Shown one piece after another: positions 8,248-16,352 of a stretch of DNA of 31,640 bases. Numbering within the stretch: the first letter of the stretch is position 1; each line of letters begins with the position of its first letter. The position numbers and the translations under genes were made by a program. The DNA comes from CAZAFM01 sp964484395 (lineage in GTDB: Bacteria; Campylobacterota; Campylobacteria; Campylobacterales; CAZAFM01). The stretch covers positions 1-31,640 of the forward strand of contig CAZAFM010000016.1 of the NCBI GenBank assembly GCA_964484395.1, given 5' to 3'. The notes under the pieces were generated by a model. That model was not told where the DNA came from. It saw only the letters and a list, made by a program, of their open reading frames with translations, and did no database searches.

Positions 8248-8810
8248 TCTTTTAACTTCAACTTCTGTACTATTTCTTGAACTCTGTTATCATAAGCAAA
8301 CATAAAACTAGTATCCTCTAAGTAGCTTAAAGCCATATCCTTATAGCCATTATCAACAAGTGTATCAACAAATTCTAGTAAATCATCTTTCTCTTCAAAA
8401 ACAACCTTTGTAGAATACATCAAATCCTCAAAAGCGTGTTTAAAGCTACCCCTATTAGCTACTATTTTCTTAAAGTCATCATACATAATACCATCAATAG
8501 CGTGTTTGTCATAACTCATGAGTTCGCTTACAAGAGATACTATACGCTCACTATTTCCATCATAATTTTTAATAATATCTTCTATAATTTCTTCTGCAGC
8601 TTCATTTTCCTCTTTAGCAACTGTATAATAGTCATACAGTGCTTGAGCCTCATCTTCATACTCATTAGCAAAATCAGAAAGCAAAACACCAACTTTTGCT
8701 ACATCATTACTCTGATTATCTATATACTCTTGGGAGTAGAGTCTAAAAGCTCTATCATACTCTTTATTTAAAAATGCCTGCTCAGCTTTTCTCATTTTTA
8801 CTCTTGACAT
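8244..8810 (-). CDS. Conserved acidic helical protein of unknown function
   Basis: 188 residues, strongly acidic and predicted almost wholly helical, without signal peptide or membrane segment. The pattern of paired helices (AEQAFLNKEYDRAFRLYSQEY at the N-terminus resembles a single TPR-like repeat) suggests a protein-interaction role. I do not recognise a named family. The ATG at 8810 is preceded by AGGAG six bases upstream. It lies 9 bases after nfu and overlaps murE by 4 bases, so it is cotranscribed with cell-wall and Fe-S functions, which does not define its job. Confidence 0.75.
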   Translation of the reverse strand: MSRVKMRKAEQAFLNKEYDRAFRLYSQEYIDNQSNDVAKVGVLLSDFANEYEDEAQALYDYYTVAKEENEAAEEIIEDIIKNYDGNSERIVSLVSELMSYDKHAIDGIMYDDFKKIVANRGSFKHAFEDLMYSTKVVFEEKDDLLEFVDTLVDNGYKDMALSYLEDTSFMFAYDNRVQEIVQKLKLKD

Positions 8811-8819
8811 CCTAAACTC

Positions 8820-9101
8820 CTACTGCTCAACCGTCTCTATATCAAAATCGACATCTGGAGGAATGTTTACAACCTCTATATCTGGATGAATATCGCTTTT
8901 TAGTGTGTACTCAATACCATTTTTGAGTGTGATACCACTACTAGCACATCCATGACATGCTCCACCAAGTCTTACATATACTACAGCATTTTTTATTCCA
9001 AGTAGCTCTACACCCCCGCCATCAAGCGCTAGAGAAGGTCTAACTTTGTCTAGTGATTTTTCAACTACAGGTATAAGCTCTTGATCTGAAAAAGGAATCA
9101 T
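8820..9101 (-). CDS. NifU C-terminal-domain (Nfu) Fe-S cluster carrier
   Basis: 93 residues made only of the Nfu domain: LALDGGGVELLGI leads into GACHGCASS with the two cluster-binding cysteines C49 and C52 (CxxC). Nfu proteins receive a 4Fe-4S cluster from scaffold proteins and pass it to targets. It lacks the N-terminal IscU-like and ferredoxin-like parts of full NifU. It is the first gene of the minus-strand operon that continues through murE and ispA to DUF4197, with a candidate promoter about 60 bases upstream. Confidence 0.93.
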   Translation of the reverse strand: MIPFSDQELIPVVEKSLDKVRPSLALDGGGVELLGIKNAVVYVRLGGACHGCASSGITLKNGIEYTLKSDIHPDIEVVNIPPDVDFDIETVEQ

Positions 9102-9160
9102 CTAAGTCTCCAAAATAGTCTAAAGATACATTTGTACTGAATTATTGTAGTTTAAAAGAG

Positions 9161-9166
9161 ATTATA
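9161..9166 (-). promoter_or_regulatory. Candidate promoter -10 box of the nfu operon
   Basis: A perfect TATAAT on the minus strand at 9166-9161 lies about 60 bases before the nfu ATG. No good -35 box is seen, only a T-rich stretch upstream, which is common for sigma70 promoters in Campylobacterota. A TACAAT at 9149-9144 is a second candidate. Confidence 0.45.
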
Positions 9167-9210
9167 GTTTAGTAAAAGTAAAGAAGAAAATCAATAAATA
9201 AGCTAGTAGT

Positions 9211-9243
9211 AAAGTAGCCTGCTACCAAAAGGTAGGCTACTTT
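9211..9243 (-). terminator. Hairpin terminator at the end of the ribosomal mega-operon
   Basis: Inverted repeat: AAAGTAGCCT (9211-9220) pairs with AGGCTACTTT (9234-9243), with an inner ACC/GGT pair around the TTTT loop. It begins 13 bases after the rplQ stop. The T-run on the minus-strand side is short, so termination may be partly factor dependent. Confidence 0.65.
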
Positions 9244-9255
9244 ATAGAATATAAG

Positions 9256-9609
9256 CTAGTTAACTAATTCCAAAAAAGCCATTGGTGCAGCATCACCTCT
9301 TCTTTGTCTTGTTTTGACTATTCTTGTATATCCACCTTTTTTATCAGCATATTTAGGCGCAACCTCATTTACAAGCTTTTTTACCGCATCTTTGTCTTGA
9401 AGATATGCAAAAGCAGTTCTGTGAGCATTAGCATCACCTGATCTTGTTTTTGTTATAAGCTTCTCTATATAGCTTCTTAGCTCTTTTGCTTTTGGGAGTG
9501 TTGTCTCTATTTTTTCATAATTAACTAGAGCAATAGCTAGATTTTTAAGAAGCGCCTTTCTATGAGAAGAGGTCCTTCCTAGCTTTCTATATCCATGTCC
9601 ATGTCTCAT
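9256..9609 (-). CDS. rplQ: 50S ribosomal protein L17
   Basis: 117 residues with the diagnostic L17 start MRHGHGYRKLGRTSSHRKAL and the C-terminal TRIVKTRQRRGDAAPMAFLEL. It is a large-subunit protein near the peptide exit tunnel. It is the last gene of the S10-spc-alpha operon, 10 bases after rpoA, with AAGGA before the ATG and a hairpin terminator downstream. Confidence 0.97.
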   Translation of the reverse strand: MRHGHGYRKLGRTSSHRKALLKNLAIALVNYEKIETTLPKAKELRSYIEKLITKTRSGDANAHRTAFAYLQDKDAVKKLVNEVAPKYADKKGGYTRIVKTRQRRGDAAPMAFLELVN

Positions 9610-9619
9610 AAAGCTTTCC

Positions 9620-10621
9620 TTACTCTTTGTTTTTTTCTATTTTCTTTTTTAGCTTTGTAGCTAAATCATCCGCAAGCTCGCTGCCTACAGGATAGCCTAT
9701 CTCCTCAAGCTTATCTTTAATCTCTTGAGAGGACTTAGCACCTAAATTTTTTATATCTTTTAGCTCATTTTCACTCATCAAAACAAGCTCTCCAACATAC
9801 TTGATATTTGCTCTATCTAGACAGTTAAAACTTCTAGCACTGAGCTCTAAGGTATCTATTTTTGAGATTAACTTTGAATGTTCTGCTGGGAAACTACTCT
9901 CACTACTAGGTGTTACCCTCTCTTCGAACTCAAGCTCAGCATTAAAGACTGAGAGTTGCTTATACATTGTAGAAAGTGCGTTTTTTAGTGCATCTACTGG
10001 ATCAAGCTGTCCATCAGTTATAATCTCAAAAATCACCTTCTCATATGAAGGGTCATCTTCCACAAGTACATTATCTATTTCATACACTGCTTTTCTTACA
10101 GGTGTAAAGTATGCATCAAGTGGAATAAAATCACTCTCAAGACTTGCTCTAACATCCTCACTTGGAGTATATCCTATACCTTTATTGATTATTAGTGTAA
10201 ACTTTAGATTCCCATCTTCATTTAGTGAAGCTAGATGAGTGTCTTTTGTAACAACCTCTATCATATCATTGTTTAAGTCTTCACCTACAATAGTTTTAGG
10301 TCCACTAAATTCATACTCAACTCTAACCTCTTCGCTCTCATCTTTAATCTTAAATCTAATATTTTTTAGATTTACGATAAAAAGAGCAACATCTTCCATA
10401 ACACCTCTTATAGAGTCAAACTCATGAGATGCTCCCTCAATCTTAACGCCTACAGGCGCATAGCCTATAGAGCTTGTTAAAAGAAGTCTTCTTAGAGGGT
10501 GGGCTAGAGTTATCCCATACCCTGATTCAAAAGGAAAAACCGTAACTTCTACTTTTTTATCATCTATTCTATTAATAGACATATCAGTAGGAATGTATGG
10601 TGTTGTTTTTATTTTGTTCAT
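9620..10621 (-). CDS. rpoA: RNA polymerase alpha subunit
   Basis: 333 residues, typical. The N-terminal domain (about 1-230) dimerises and binds beta/beta'; PLRRLLLTSSIGYAP is the characteristic alpha-NTD helix. The C-terminal domain (from about 255) has LELSARSFNCLDRANI and the helix-hairpin-helix-like NLGAKSSQEIKDKL, which binds UP elements and activators. Its place between rpsD and rplQ is the classical alpha-operon position, 28 bases after rpsD. Confidence 0.98.
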   Translation of the reverse strand: MNKIKTTPYIPTDMSINRIDDKKVEVTVFPFESGYGITLAHPLRRLLLTSSIGYAPVGVKIEGASHEFDSIRGVMEDVALFIVNLKNIRFKIKDESEEVRVEYEFSGPKTIVGEDLNNDMIEVVTKDTHLASLNEDGNLKFTLIINKGIGYTPSEDVRASLESDFIPLDAYFTPVRKAVYEIDNVLVEDDPSYEKVIFEIITDGQLDPVDALKNALSTMYKQLSVFNAELEFEERVTPSSESSFPAEHSKLISKIDTLELSARSFNCLDRANIKYVGELVLMSENELKDIKNLGAKSSQEIKDKLEEIGYPVGSELADDLATKLKKKIEKNKE

Positions 10622-10649
10622 TACTCCACCTATTTTAATTATTTAGTTA

Positions 10650-11276
10650 TTACTTAGAGTATAGCTCGACTATAAGTCTCTCTTCAACTGGTATTGAAAC
10701 CTCATCTCTTTGTGGGTATCTAGTAAAAATACCACTCTTCTTTTCAGTATCTACATCAACCCAAGCAGCTGTACCTGTCTGATTTGCAAGCTCTACTGCT
10801 CTTATGATTTGTGGATTGTTTTTAGATTTCTCTTTTATCTCTATTTTTTGTCCTGGCTTAACTGAGTATGAAGGTATACTAACTCTTTTACCATCTACTA
10901 GTACATGTCCATGGTTCACAAACTGTCTTGCAAAGTTTCTAGTTGTAGCAAAACCCATTCTATATAGAACATTATCAAGTCTTTTTTCAAGTAGGTTTAT
11001 CAGGTTTTCACCTGTGTTCCCATCCATAGCATTGGCTTTTAAGTATAGTCTTCTAAACTGCTTCTCAGATAGTCCATACATAATTTTTGCTTTTTGCTTC
11101 TCTCTTAGCTGTAAACCATACTCTGAAATCTTCGCTCTTCTTTGACCATGTTGTCCGGGAGGGTAAGGTCTTTTTTCTAAAGCACTCTTACCTGCTAGTC
11201 TTCTCTCACCTTTTAGGTTTAGACTAACGCCAAATCTTCTTTCAAACCTCTCAACAGAACCTCTATATCTGGCCAT
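10650..11276 (-). CDS. rpsD: 30S ribosomal protein S4
   Basis: 208 residues. Primary 16S rRNA binding protein with the N-terminal globular part (MARYRGSVERFERRFG, with KRPYPPGQHG) and an S4 RNA-binding domain (about 97-160, with RLDNVLYRMGFA and HGHVLVDGKRV). The zinc-binding Cys cluster of some S4 proteins is absent, so this is the C-minus form. In E. coli and Bacillus S4 represses its own mRNA. Here the gene is separated from rpsK by 102 bases that fold into a nested hairpin, making autoregulation likely. The ATG at 11276 follows AGGAG. Confidence 0.98.
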   Translation of the reverse strand: MARYRGSVERFERRFGVSLNLKGERRLAGKSALEKRPYPPGQHGQRRAKISEYGLQLREKQKAKIMYGLSEKQFRRLYLKANAMDGNTGENLINLLEKRLDNVLYRMGFATTRNFARQFVNHGHVLVDGKRVSIPSYSVKPGQKIEIKEKSKNNPQIIRAVELANQTGTAAWVDVDTEKKSGIFTRYPQRDEVSIPVEERLIVELYSK

Positions 11277-11300
11277 ATATCATATCTCCTTAAATTTAAT

Positions 11301-11370
11301 AGTGTCACGGCTCATTTGGTAACCTACTTTTACGCTGAGATTGTCTCAGTAGCAGGTCTGCGTGACTTTT
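11301..11370 (-). promoter_or_regulatory. Structured leader RNA before rpsD (candidate S4-responsive element)
   Basis: Read on the minus strand, three nested helices form. P1 pairs GTCACG (11366-11361) with CGTGAC (11309-11304). P2 pairs ACCTGCT (11357-11351) with AGTAGGT (11328-11322), 7 bp with one G-U. P3 pairs CTGAGA (11349-11344) with TCTCAG (11340-11335) around a CAA loop. The structure ends 10 bases before the AGGAG (11290-11286) of rpsD. The pairing is seen directly; the regulatory role is inferred from S4 autoregulation in other bacteria. It is in an otherwise tightly packed operon. Confidence 0.6.
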
Positions 11371-11378
11371 TCTTAAAA

Positions 11379-11771
11379 TTAGACTCTTCTCTTTTTAGGT
11401 GGTCTACATCCATTGTGCGGAAGTGGTGTTATGTCTTTAAACCACAAAACTCTCATACCTTCAGTAGCACCAAGGCTTTTTACAGCTGTCTCTCTACCAC
11501 TTCCTGGACCCTGAACTTTTATACCAAACTCTTTTAGTCCATGCTCTTTTGCTTTACTCATTGCATCTTCAACAGCTTGCTGAGCCGCATAGGGGGTTGA
11601 TTTTTTACTACCTTTAAAACCTAATGCACCAGCACTTGCCCAGCATATAACATTACCTATCTCATCTGTAACAGTGATAACAGTATTGTTAAAAGTAGCA
11701 GTTACATAGACTACGCCTCTTGCGATATTCTTTTTTAGAACTTTTTTTCTACTAGTTTTTCTCTTTGCCAT
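11379..11771 (-). CDS. rpsK: 30S ribosomal protein S11
   Basis: 130 residues with the S11 hallmarks ATFNNTVITVTDEIGNVICW, GSKKSTPYAAQQA and the C-terminal DITPLPHNGCRPPKKRRV. It is a platform protein of the small subunit contacting the Shine-Dalgarno helix. It lies 11 bases after rpsM; the unusually long spacer that follows holds the rpsD leader structure. Confidence 0.98.
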   Translation of the reverse strand: MAKRKTSRKKVLKKNIARGVVYVTATFNNTVITVTDEIGNVICWASAGALGFKGSKKSTPYAAQQAVEDAMSKAKEHGLKEFGIKVQGPGSGRETAVKSLGATEGMRVLWFKDITPLPHNGCRPPKKRRV

Positions 11772-11782
11772 TATTAACTCCC

Positions 11783-12145
11783 TTATGCGCTACCGACTGT
11801 TTTTCTTCTGCCTTTTCTAGTTCGGGCATTGTTCTTTGTGCTCTGACCTCTACAAGGAAGACCTCTTCTGTGTCTAAGCCCTCTATAGCTACCTAGGTCC
11901 ATTAAAGCTTTTATGTCCATTGCAACTTTTTTTCTCAAGTCACCCTCAACTAAGTGGGACTTCTGAATCTCTCTTGAAATCGCTGCAGCTTCGTTTTCAC
12001 TCAACTCATTACTTCTTTTGTCATAACTAATACCAACAGCATCTAGTATCTCTCTAGAAGTTTTTAAGCCTACTCCATAGATGTATGTTAGTGCATATTC
12101 CATTCTTTTTTTGTTTGGAAGATCAACACCTGCTATCCTTGCCAT
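11783..12145 (-). CDS. rpsM: 30S ribosomal protein S13
   Basis: 120 residues beginning MARIAGVDLPNKKR with the helix-hairpin-helix YIYGVGLKTSREIL and the basic C-terminal tail RGQSTKNNARTRKGRRK that reaches the P-site tRNA. It is located in the small-subunit head. Only 3 bases separate it from rpmJ. No long leader precedes it, unlike the E. coli alpha operon, where S4 acts at the rpsM start. Confidence 0.98.
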   Translation of the reverse strand: MARIAGVDLPNKKRMEYALTYIYGVGLKTSREILDAVGISYDKRSNELSENEAAAISREIQKSHLVEGDLRKKVAMDIKALMDLGSYRGLRHRRGLPCRGQSTKNNARTRKGRRKTVGSA

Positions 12146-12148
12146 ATT

Positions 12149-12262
12149 CTATCCTTGTCTCTGTTTATGTTTTGGGTTTTCACAAATAACTCTTACGATA
12201 CCTTTTCTTCTTATCACTTTACACTTTTCACACATTTTTTTGACCGATGGTCTAACTTTCAT
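12149..12262 (-). CDS. rpmJ: 50S ribosomal protein L36
   Basis: 37 residues (MKVRPSVKKMCEKCKVIRRK at the start), with the four zinc ligands C11, C14, C27 and H32, so it is the zinc-binding C-plus form. L36 is the smallest large-subunit protein and stabilises 23S rRNA. The start at 12262 has AGGAG upstream. It lies between infA and rpsM as in many bacteria; the 71-base gap before it has an ATTGTACAAT palindrome (12309-12318) but no promoter I trust. Confidence 0.96.
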   Translation of the reverse strand: MKVRPSVKKMCEKCKVIRRKGIVRVICENPKHKQRQG

Positions 12263-12333
12263 AACATATCTCCTACTTATATACAATAACACAAAAATTA
12301 GGGGTGCGATTGTACAATAATTTTTATTAAAAT

Positions 12334-12552
12334 TTACTTATATCTATAAGTGATTCTTCCCTTATCAAGACTATATGGGGTTAACTCTACTTTTACCTTA
12401 TCTCCTGGGAGGATTTTGATGTAGTTCATCCTCATCTTCCCTGCTATATGACAAAGTATAATATGTCCGTTTTCTAACTCCACCCTAAAAGTCGCGTTTG
12501 GAAGTGCCTCATTGACTATACCATCAACCTCAATTACATCATCTTTAGGCAT
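12334..12552 (-). CDS. infA: Translation initiation factor IF-1
   Basis: 72 residues, exactly the usual size, forming a single OB fold (GIVNEALPNATFRVELENGH, then AGKMRMNYIKILPGDKV). IF-1 occupies the ribosomal A site and assists IF-2 and IF-3 during initiation. It follows map by 3 bases and precedes rpmJ, a standard spc-operon arrangement. Confidence 0.97.
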   Translation of the reverse strand: MPKDDVIEVDGIVNEALPNATFRVELENGHIILCHIAGKMRMNYIKILPGDKVKVELTPYSLDKGRITYRYK

Positions 12553-12555
12553 AGT

Positions 12556-13317
12556 TTAATCCTCCTTTGAAAGTATTACAGCTTTTCTACCTACAACCGC
12601 CACAGTATGTTCGTAGTGGCTACCTCTTAGTCCATCAACCGAAGTTACAGACCACTGATCCTCTAATACCTTAGCATCTCCATTCTTTTGGCAGATCATA
12701 GGCTCTATACAGAATACCATTCCATTTTTTATCTTTGGACCATTCTTAGGATCACCATGTTCAAGATAATTTGGTATCTCTGGCTCCTCATGAGGTCTTC
12801 TTCCAATCCCATGTCCACAAAAGTTTTTAAGAGGTGTGTACCCTCTTTTTTTTATGAACTCCTCTAGGGCAAAGGAGAGTTCTTTAAATCGCATACCCTC
12901 TTTTATAATATCTATAGAGTAGTAGAGTGCATCTTTTGCACAAGCTATAAGATCCTCATCTTTTTGACTAACTCCACCTATAGGTATAGTTATAGCAGCA
13001 TCACCATACCATCCGTCCACCTCAGTTCCTAGGTCAATACCTAATATGTCTCCATCTTTTAGCCTATATTCACTAGGTACACCATGTATGATGACCTCAT
13101 TTACAGAGAGGCAGATGGAGCCTGGGAAACCATATAGGTTCTTAAAAGATGGTCTTGCATTATTAGCAAGGACAAACTCCTCTCCAAGGTCGTTTATATC
13201 TCTTAGGCTCATACCTGCTTTGATGTTGTCTTTTAAGTAGCTAAGAGTTTTTGCTACTAGGACATTTGCATCTTTTAGCTTATCTATCTCTTTTGGCTTT
13301 TTTATGGTTATTGCCAT
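12556..13317 (-). CDS. map: Methionine aminopeptidase, type I
   Basis: Removes the initiator methionine from nascent proteins. 253 residues with the five metal ligands at D95, D106, H169, E205 and E236 and the substrate His79 (NEVIIHGVP). There is no N-terminal zinc-finger extension, so it is a type Ia enzyme. Its ATG overlaps the secY stop as TAATG, coupling the two. adk, which sits between secY and map in many bacteria, is absent here. Confidence 0.97.
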   Translation of the reverse strand: MAITIKKPKEIDKLKDANVLVAKTLSYLKDNIKAGMSLRDINDLGEEFVLANNARPSFKNLYGFPGSICLSVNEVIIHGVPSEYRLKDGDILGIDLGTEVDGWYGDAAITIPIGGVSQKDEDLIACAKDALYYSIDIIKEGMRFKELSFALEEFIKKRGYTPLKNFCGHGIGRRPHEEPEIPNYLEHGDPKNGPKIKNGMVFCIEPMICQKNGDAKVLEDQWSVTSVDGLRGSHYEHTVAVVGRKAVILSKED

Positions 13318-14579
13318 TAGAGTCCAACCACACTTAGTGTCTGATATCTATTCATATATATCTGCGCCTCAATCTTCCTCATCGTATCAATTGCAACCTG
13401 TACGACAATAAGAACTGCTGTTCCACCAAAATAGAATGGAACTCCCATAGACTTTACCATAACCCATGGAAGAGTAGATACTATAGCAAGATACAAAGCA
13501 CCCCAAAATGTTAGCTTATCAGCCACACCATTTAAAAAGTTAGCAGTTCCCTCTCCTGGTCTCATGCCGGGGATAAAGCCACCTTGCTTTTTTAGATTCT
13601 CAGATATATCTTTTGCATTAAAAACAATTGAACTATAAAAATATGCAAAAAACACAACCAAGAAAAACATTACAACATTAAACAAAAACCCATTAGGGTT
13701 AAGAGCATCTGCGATACTTAGAAGCATCTCATTATCACTTGCCTGTAGCACAGTACTTGGAAACATCAAAATAGCACTAGCAAAAATAGGCGGTATAACA
13801 CCACTTAGGTTTATCTTTATAGGGATATAGTTCATCACCCTTTTGTTTTGGTTCTGCATCATAACTTTTCTAGAGTATGATATAGGAACGCGTCTTTCAG
13901 CTAGTTCTATATAGATAATTGTAAAAACTGTAACTAAAATAATAGCTACAATTGCAATAAGTACTAAGAAGTTAATCTCTCCAGTATTAACCAACTCAAA
14001 TGTTCCGCCAATCGCACTTGGGATACTTGAAACAATACCTGCAAATATAATAAGACTTATACCATTACCAATACCCTTTTGAGTTATCTGCTCACCTATC
14101 CACATAAGCATCATAGTTCCACTTAGCATAGATATTGCTGCTACTAGAATAAAAAGATTATGATCTATAAGTATAGCACTCTGTCCACCTTGTCCACTTA
14201 GGCTCTGTAGCCCTATTGAAACCCCAATAGCTTGTACAAGCGTGATGGCAACTGTTGCATATCTAACGATTTGCATATACTTTTGCATTCCATCTCGCTC
14301 TTTTTTCATTTTTGCAAGATTGGGAAATGTAGCAGATAGAAGCTCCATAATAATAGAAGCTGTAATGTAGGGCATAATACCTAGTGAGATGATACTAAAT
14401 CGCTCAATGGCGTTACCACTGAACATATTAAAAAGTCCTAATGCATTTGCACTATTTGAATCAAAAAAAGCCTTTATGACTTCTGAGTCAACACCAGGGA
14501 CTGGCACATAGGCTAGAAGTCTATAAAGGAACAAAAACCCAAGTGTTATTAGAATTTTTGTTATTAAAGCTTTAGGCAT
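13317..14579 (-). CDS. secY: Protein translocase subunit SecY
   Basis: 420 residues with ten predicted membrane helices and the conserved LLAYVPVPGVD start, the plug region near FNMFSGNAIERFS, and cytoplasmic loops with SYSRKVMMQNQNKR and IPGMRPGEGT. It forms the channel of the Sec translocon with SecE and SecG in the inner membrane. The ATG overlaps the rplO stop by one base (TAATG). Confidence 0.98.
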   Translation of the reverse strand: MPKALITKILITLGFLFLYRLLAYVPVPGVDSEVIKAFFDSNSANALGLFNMFSGNAIERFSIISLGIMPYITASIIMELLSATFPNLAKMKKERDGMQKYMQIVRYATVAITLVQAIGVSIGLQSLSGQGGQSAILIDHNLFILVAAISMLSGTMMLMWIGEQITQKGIGNGISLIIFAGIVSSIPSAIGGTFELVNTGEINFLVLIAIVAIILVTVFTIIYIELAERRVPISYSRKVMMQNQNKRVMNYIPIKINLSGVIPPIFASAILMFPSTVLQASDNEMLLSIADALNPNGFLFNVVMFFLVVFFAYFYSSIVFNAKDISENLKKQGGFIPGMRPGEGTANFLNGVADKLTFWGALYLAIVSTLPWVMVKSMGVPFYFGGTAVLIVVQVAIDTMRKIEAQIYMNRYQTLSVVGL

Positions 14580-14980
14580 TATTTGTTTCCACTAGTGGAA
14601 ATTTTTTCATCTTTAATCTTAGAAGCAAGTTTGCTTGCATCTTTTCCTATAAGCTTAACACTTTTTACACTTTTTGAAAAACCAACTATCTCTCTTAAAG
14701 ACTCTATAGTTATTTCACTAAGTGTAGCTATTTTCTCATACTTTTCTATATTGATAGCAATAGGCTTAACTTTTAAAGAAGTAAATCCAACTTTTGGAAC
14801 TCTTCTTTGGAGTGGCTGCTGACCACCTTCAAAGCCTCTTTTTTGTTTAAAACCACTTCTTGATCTTTGACCTTTGTTACCCCTAGAAGCGGTCTTACCC
14901 ATACCACTTCCTTGACCTCTACCTACTCTTTTACGACTAGTTGTACTACCAGGAGCTGGCTGTAGATTGTGTAGTGACAT
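14579..14980 (-). CDS. rplO: 50S ribosomal protein L15
   Basis: 133 residues with the L15 signature KRVGRGQGSGMGKTASRGNK and the GFEGGQQPLQRRVPKVGF segment. It is a late-assembly protein in the large subunit. It starts only 3 bases after rpsE; the rpmD (L30) gene that normally lies between rpsE and rplO is missing. Confidence 0.98.
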   Translation of the reverse strand: MSLHNLQPAPGSTTSRKRVGRGQGSGMGKTASRGNKGQRSRSGFKQKRGFEGGQQPLQRRVPKVGFTSLKVKPIAINIEKYEKIATLSEITIESLREIVGFSKSVKSVKLIGKDASKLASKIKDEKISTSGNK

Positions 14981-14983
14981 TTA

Positions 14984-15430
14984 TCAATCCTTTATTCTAG
15001 TTAGTGCATTAATTGTAGCTCTAACAACATTATAAGGGTTGTTTGAACCTAATGACTTTGTCAAAATATCTTTAATCCCTGCAAGCTCTATAACTGGTCT
15101 AGCGGCACCACCGGCAATAACACCAGTACCTTCACTTGCTGGTCTTAGAAGTATTTTACTTGCATTATATTTCTCATTGATATCATGAGCTATGGTTGTA
15201 CCTTTTACATTTACTGTTATTAGGTTTTTAAAGGCATCATCAATTGCTTTTTTGATAGCATCTGGAACCTCTTTAGCTTTTCCAAGCCCACAGCCAACAA
15301 CACCATCTTTGTTTCCGACAACTACCAAAGCATTAAACCTAAATCTTCTACCACCTTTTACAACCTTGGTAACCCTACCAATGTTTACTACTACCTCTTC
15401 AAATTCTTCTCTATTAATCTCCATACTCAT
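14984..15430 (-). CDS. rpsE: 30S ribosomal protein S5
   Basis: 148 residues with the dsRBD-like N-terminal domain (VVKGGRRFRFNALVVVGNKD, GCGLGKAKEVPDAIKKA) and the C-terminal GTGVIAGGAARPVIELAGI. S5 acts in decoding fidelity and mRNA helicase activity at the entry channel. It is 4 bases downstream of rplR. Confidence 0.98.
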   Translation of the reverse strand: MSMEINREEFEEVVVNIGRVTKVVKGGRRFRFNALVVVGNKDGVVGCGLGKAKEVPDAIKKAIDDAFKNLITVNVKGTTIAHDINEKYNASKILLRPASEGTGVIAGGAARPVIELAGIKDILTKSLGSNNPYNVVRATINALTRIKD

Positions 15431-15434
15431 CCTT

Positions 15435-15791
15435 TTAGAACCTGATTCCGGCTTCTCTTAAGCTATCTGCAAATGTAGCGATAACACCGTGGTAGATATA
15501 GCCGTTTCTATCAAACACCACTTCTTCAATCTTCTTCTCTTTAAGAATACCTGCAAGCTTCTCTGCTAGCTTCTTTGCATCATCTTTACTGTTTCCAAGT
15601 TTAGCTTTTGAGCCATCAACTGCTGCTAGAGTTACACCATCTACATCATTAATTGCTTGAGCATATAGATGTTTGTTTGATCTAAAAACACTAAGTCTTG
15701 GAAGCGTCTCACTACCTTTGATTTTACCTCTTACTCTAAGCTTTCTTTTTGCTCTTAGAGCATTCTTTTTTATGTGAAGCTTATCTCTCAT
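15435..15791 (-). CDS. rplR: 50S ribosomal protein L18
   Basis: 118 residues, with the basic N-terminus (KKNALRAKRKLRVRGKI), then LPRLSVFRSNKHLYAQ and the C-terminal FDRNGYIYHGVIATFADSLREAG. L18 binds 5S rRNA together with L5. It lies 14 bases after rplF in standard spc order. Confidence 0.98.
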   Translation of the reverse strand: MRDKLHIKKNALRAKRKLRVRGKIKGSETLPRLSVFRSNKHLYAQAINDVDGVTLAAVDGSKAKLGNSKDDAKKLAEKLAGILKEKKIEEVVFDRNGYIYHGVIATFADSLREAGIRF

Positions 15792-15805
15792 ATCAACTTC
15801 CTTAC

Positions 15806-16342
15806 CTATTTTTTAGCTGTTTTACCGGCTTTTCTGATGATTCTTTCATCTGAGTACTTAACACCTTTTCCTTTATATGGCTCAGGTGGTCTGTAAGCTC
15901 TTATATCTGCCGCTATTTGACCTACTTGCTGCTTGTTAGCACCTTTTATAGAGAGAGTGTTTTTTTCAACTGCTATAGTAATCCCTTCTGGGATATCAAA
16001 ATTTATAGGGTGAGAAAACCCAAGCTGAAGCTCAAGCACCTTACCTTTAACTGCAGCTCTATAACCAACACCATTTATCTCTAAACTCTTCTCAAATCCT
16101 TTGTCCATACCTTCTACTATGTTGTTAGCTAGTGATCTATAAGTTCCCCAAAAGGCTCTTGCATTCTCAACACTATCAAGCAAAGAGAAGCTTAATTCAT
16201 CTTTTTCTAGACTAATACCAACTCTTCCGCAAGTATCTAGCTTCTCTTCTAGCTTTCCTTTTTTGAAAACTATTATAGTTCCATCAACTTTTACTTCAAT
16301 ACCTGAAGGTATGTTAATAACTCTTTTTCCTATTCTTGACAT
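15806..16342 (-). CDS. rplF: 50S ribosomal protein L6
   Basis: 178 residues, beginning MSRIGKRVINIPSGIEV, with the duplicated L6 fold and the C-terminal signature RAYRPPEPYKGKGVKY. It lies near the factor-binding region of the large subunit. It follows rpsH by 10 bases. Confidence 0.98.
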   Translation of the reverse strand: MSRIGKRVINIPSGIEVKVDGTIIVFKKGKLEEKLDTCGRVGISLEKDELSFSLLDSVENARAFWGTYRSLANNIVEGMDKGFEKSLEINGVGYRAAVKGKVLELQLGFSHPINFDIPEGITIAVEKNTLSIKGANKQQVGQIAADIRAYRPPEPYKGKGVKYSDERIIRKAGKTAKK

Positions 16343-16352
16343 ATCTTCACCT

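Noticed and set aside
12263..12333. ATTGTACAAT palindrome and TATATA-like sequence between infA and rpmJ as an internal promoter or operator
   Set aside because: The possible -10 box is so close to the ribosome binding site that a transcript from it would be nearly leaderless, and no -35 box is present. It is more likely just AT-rich spacer.
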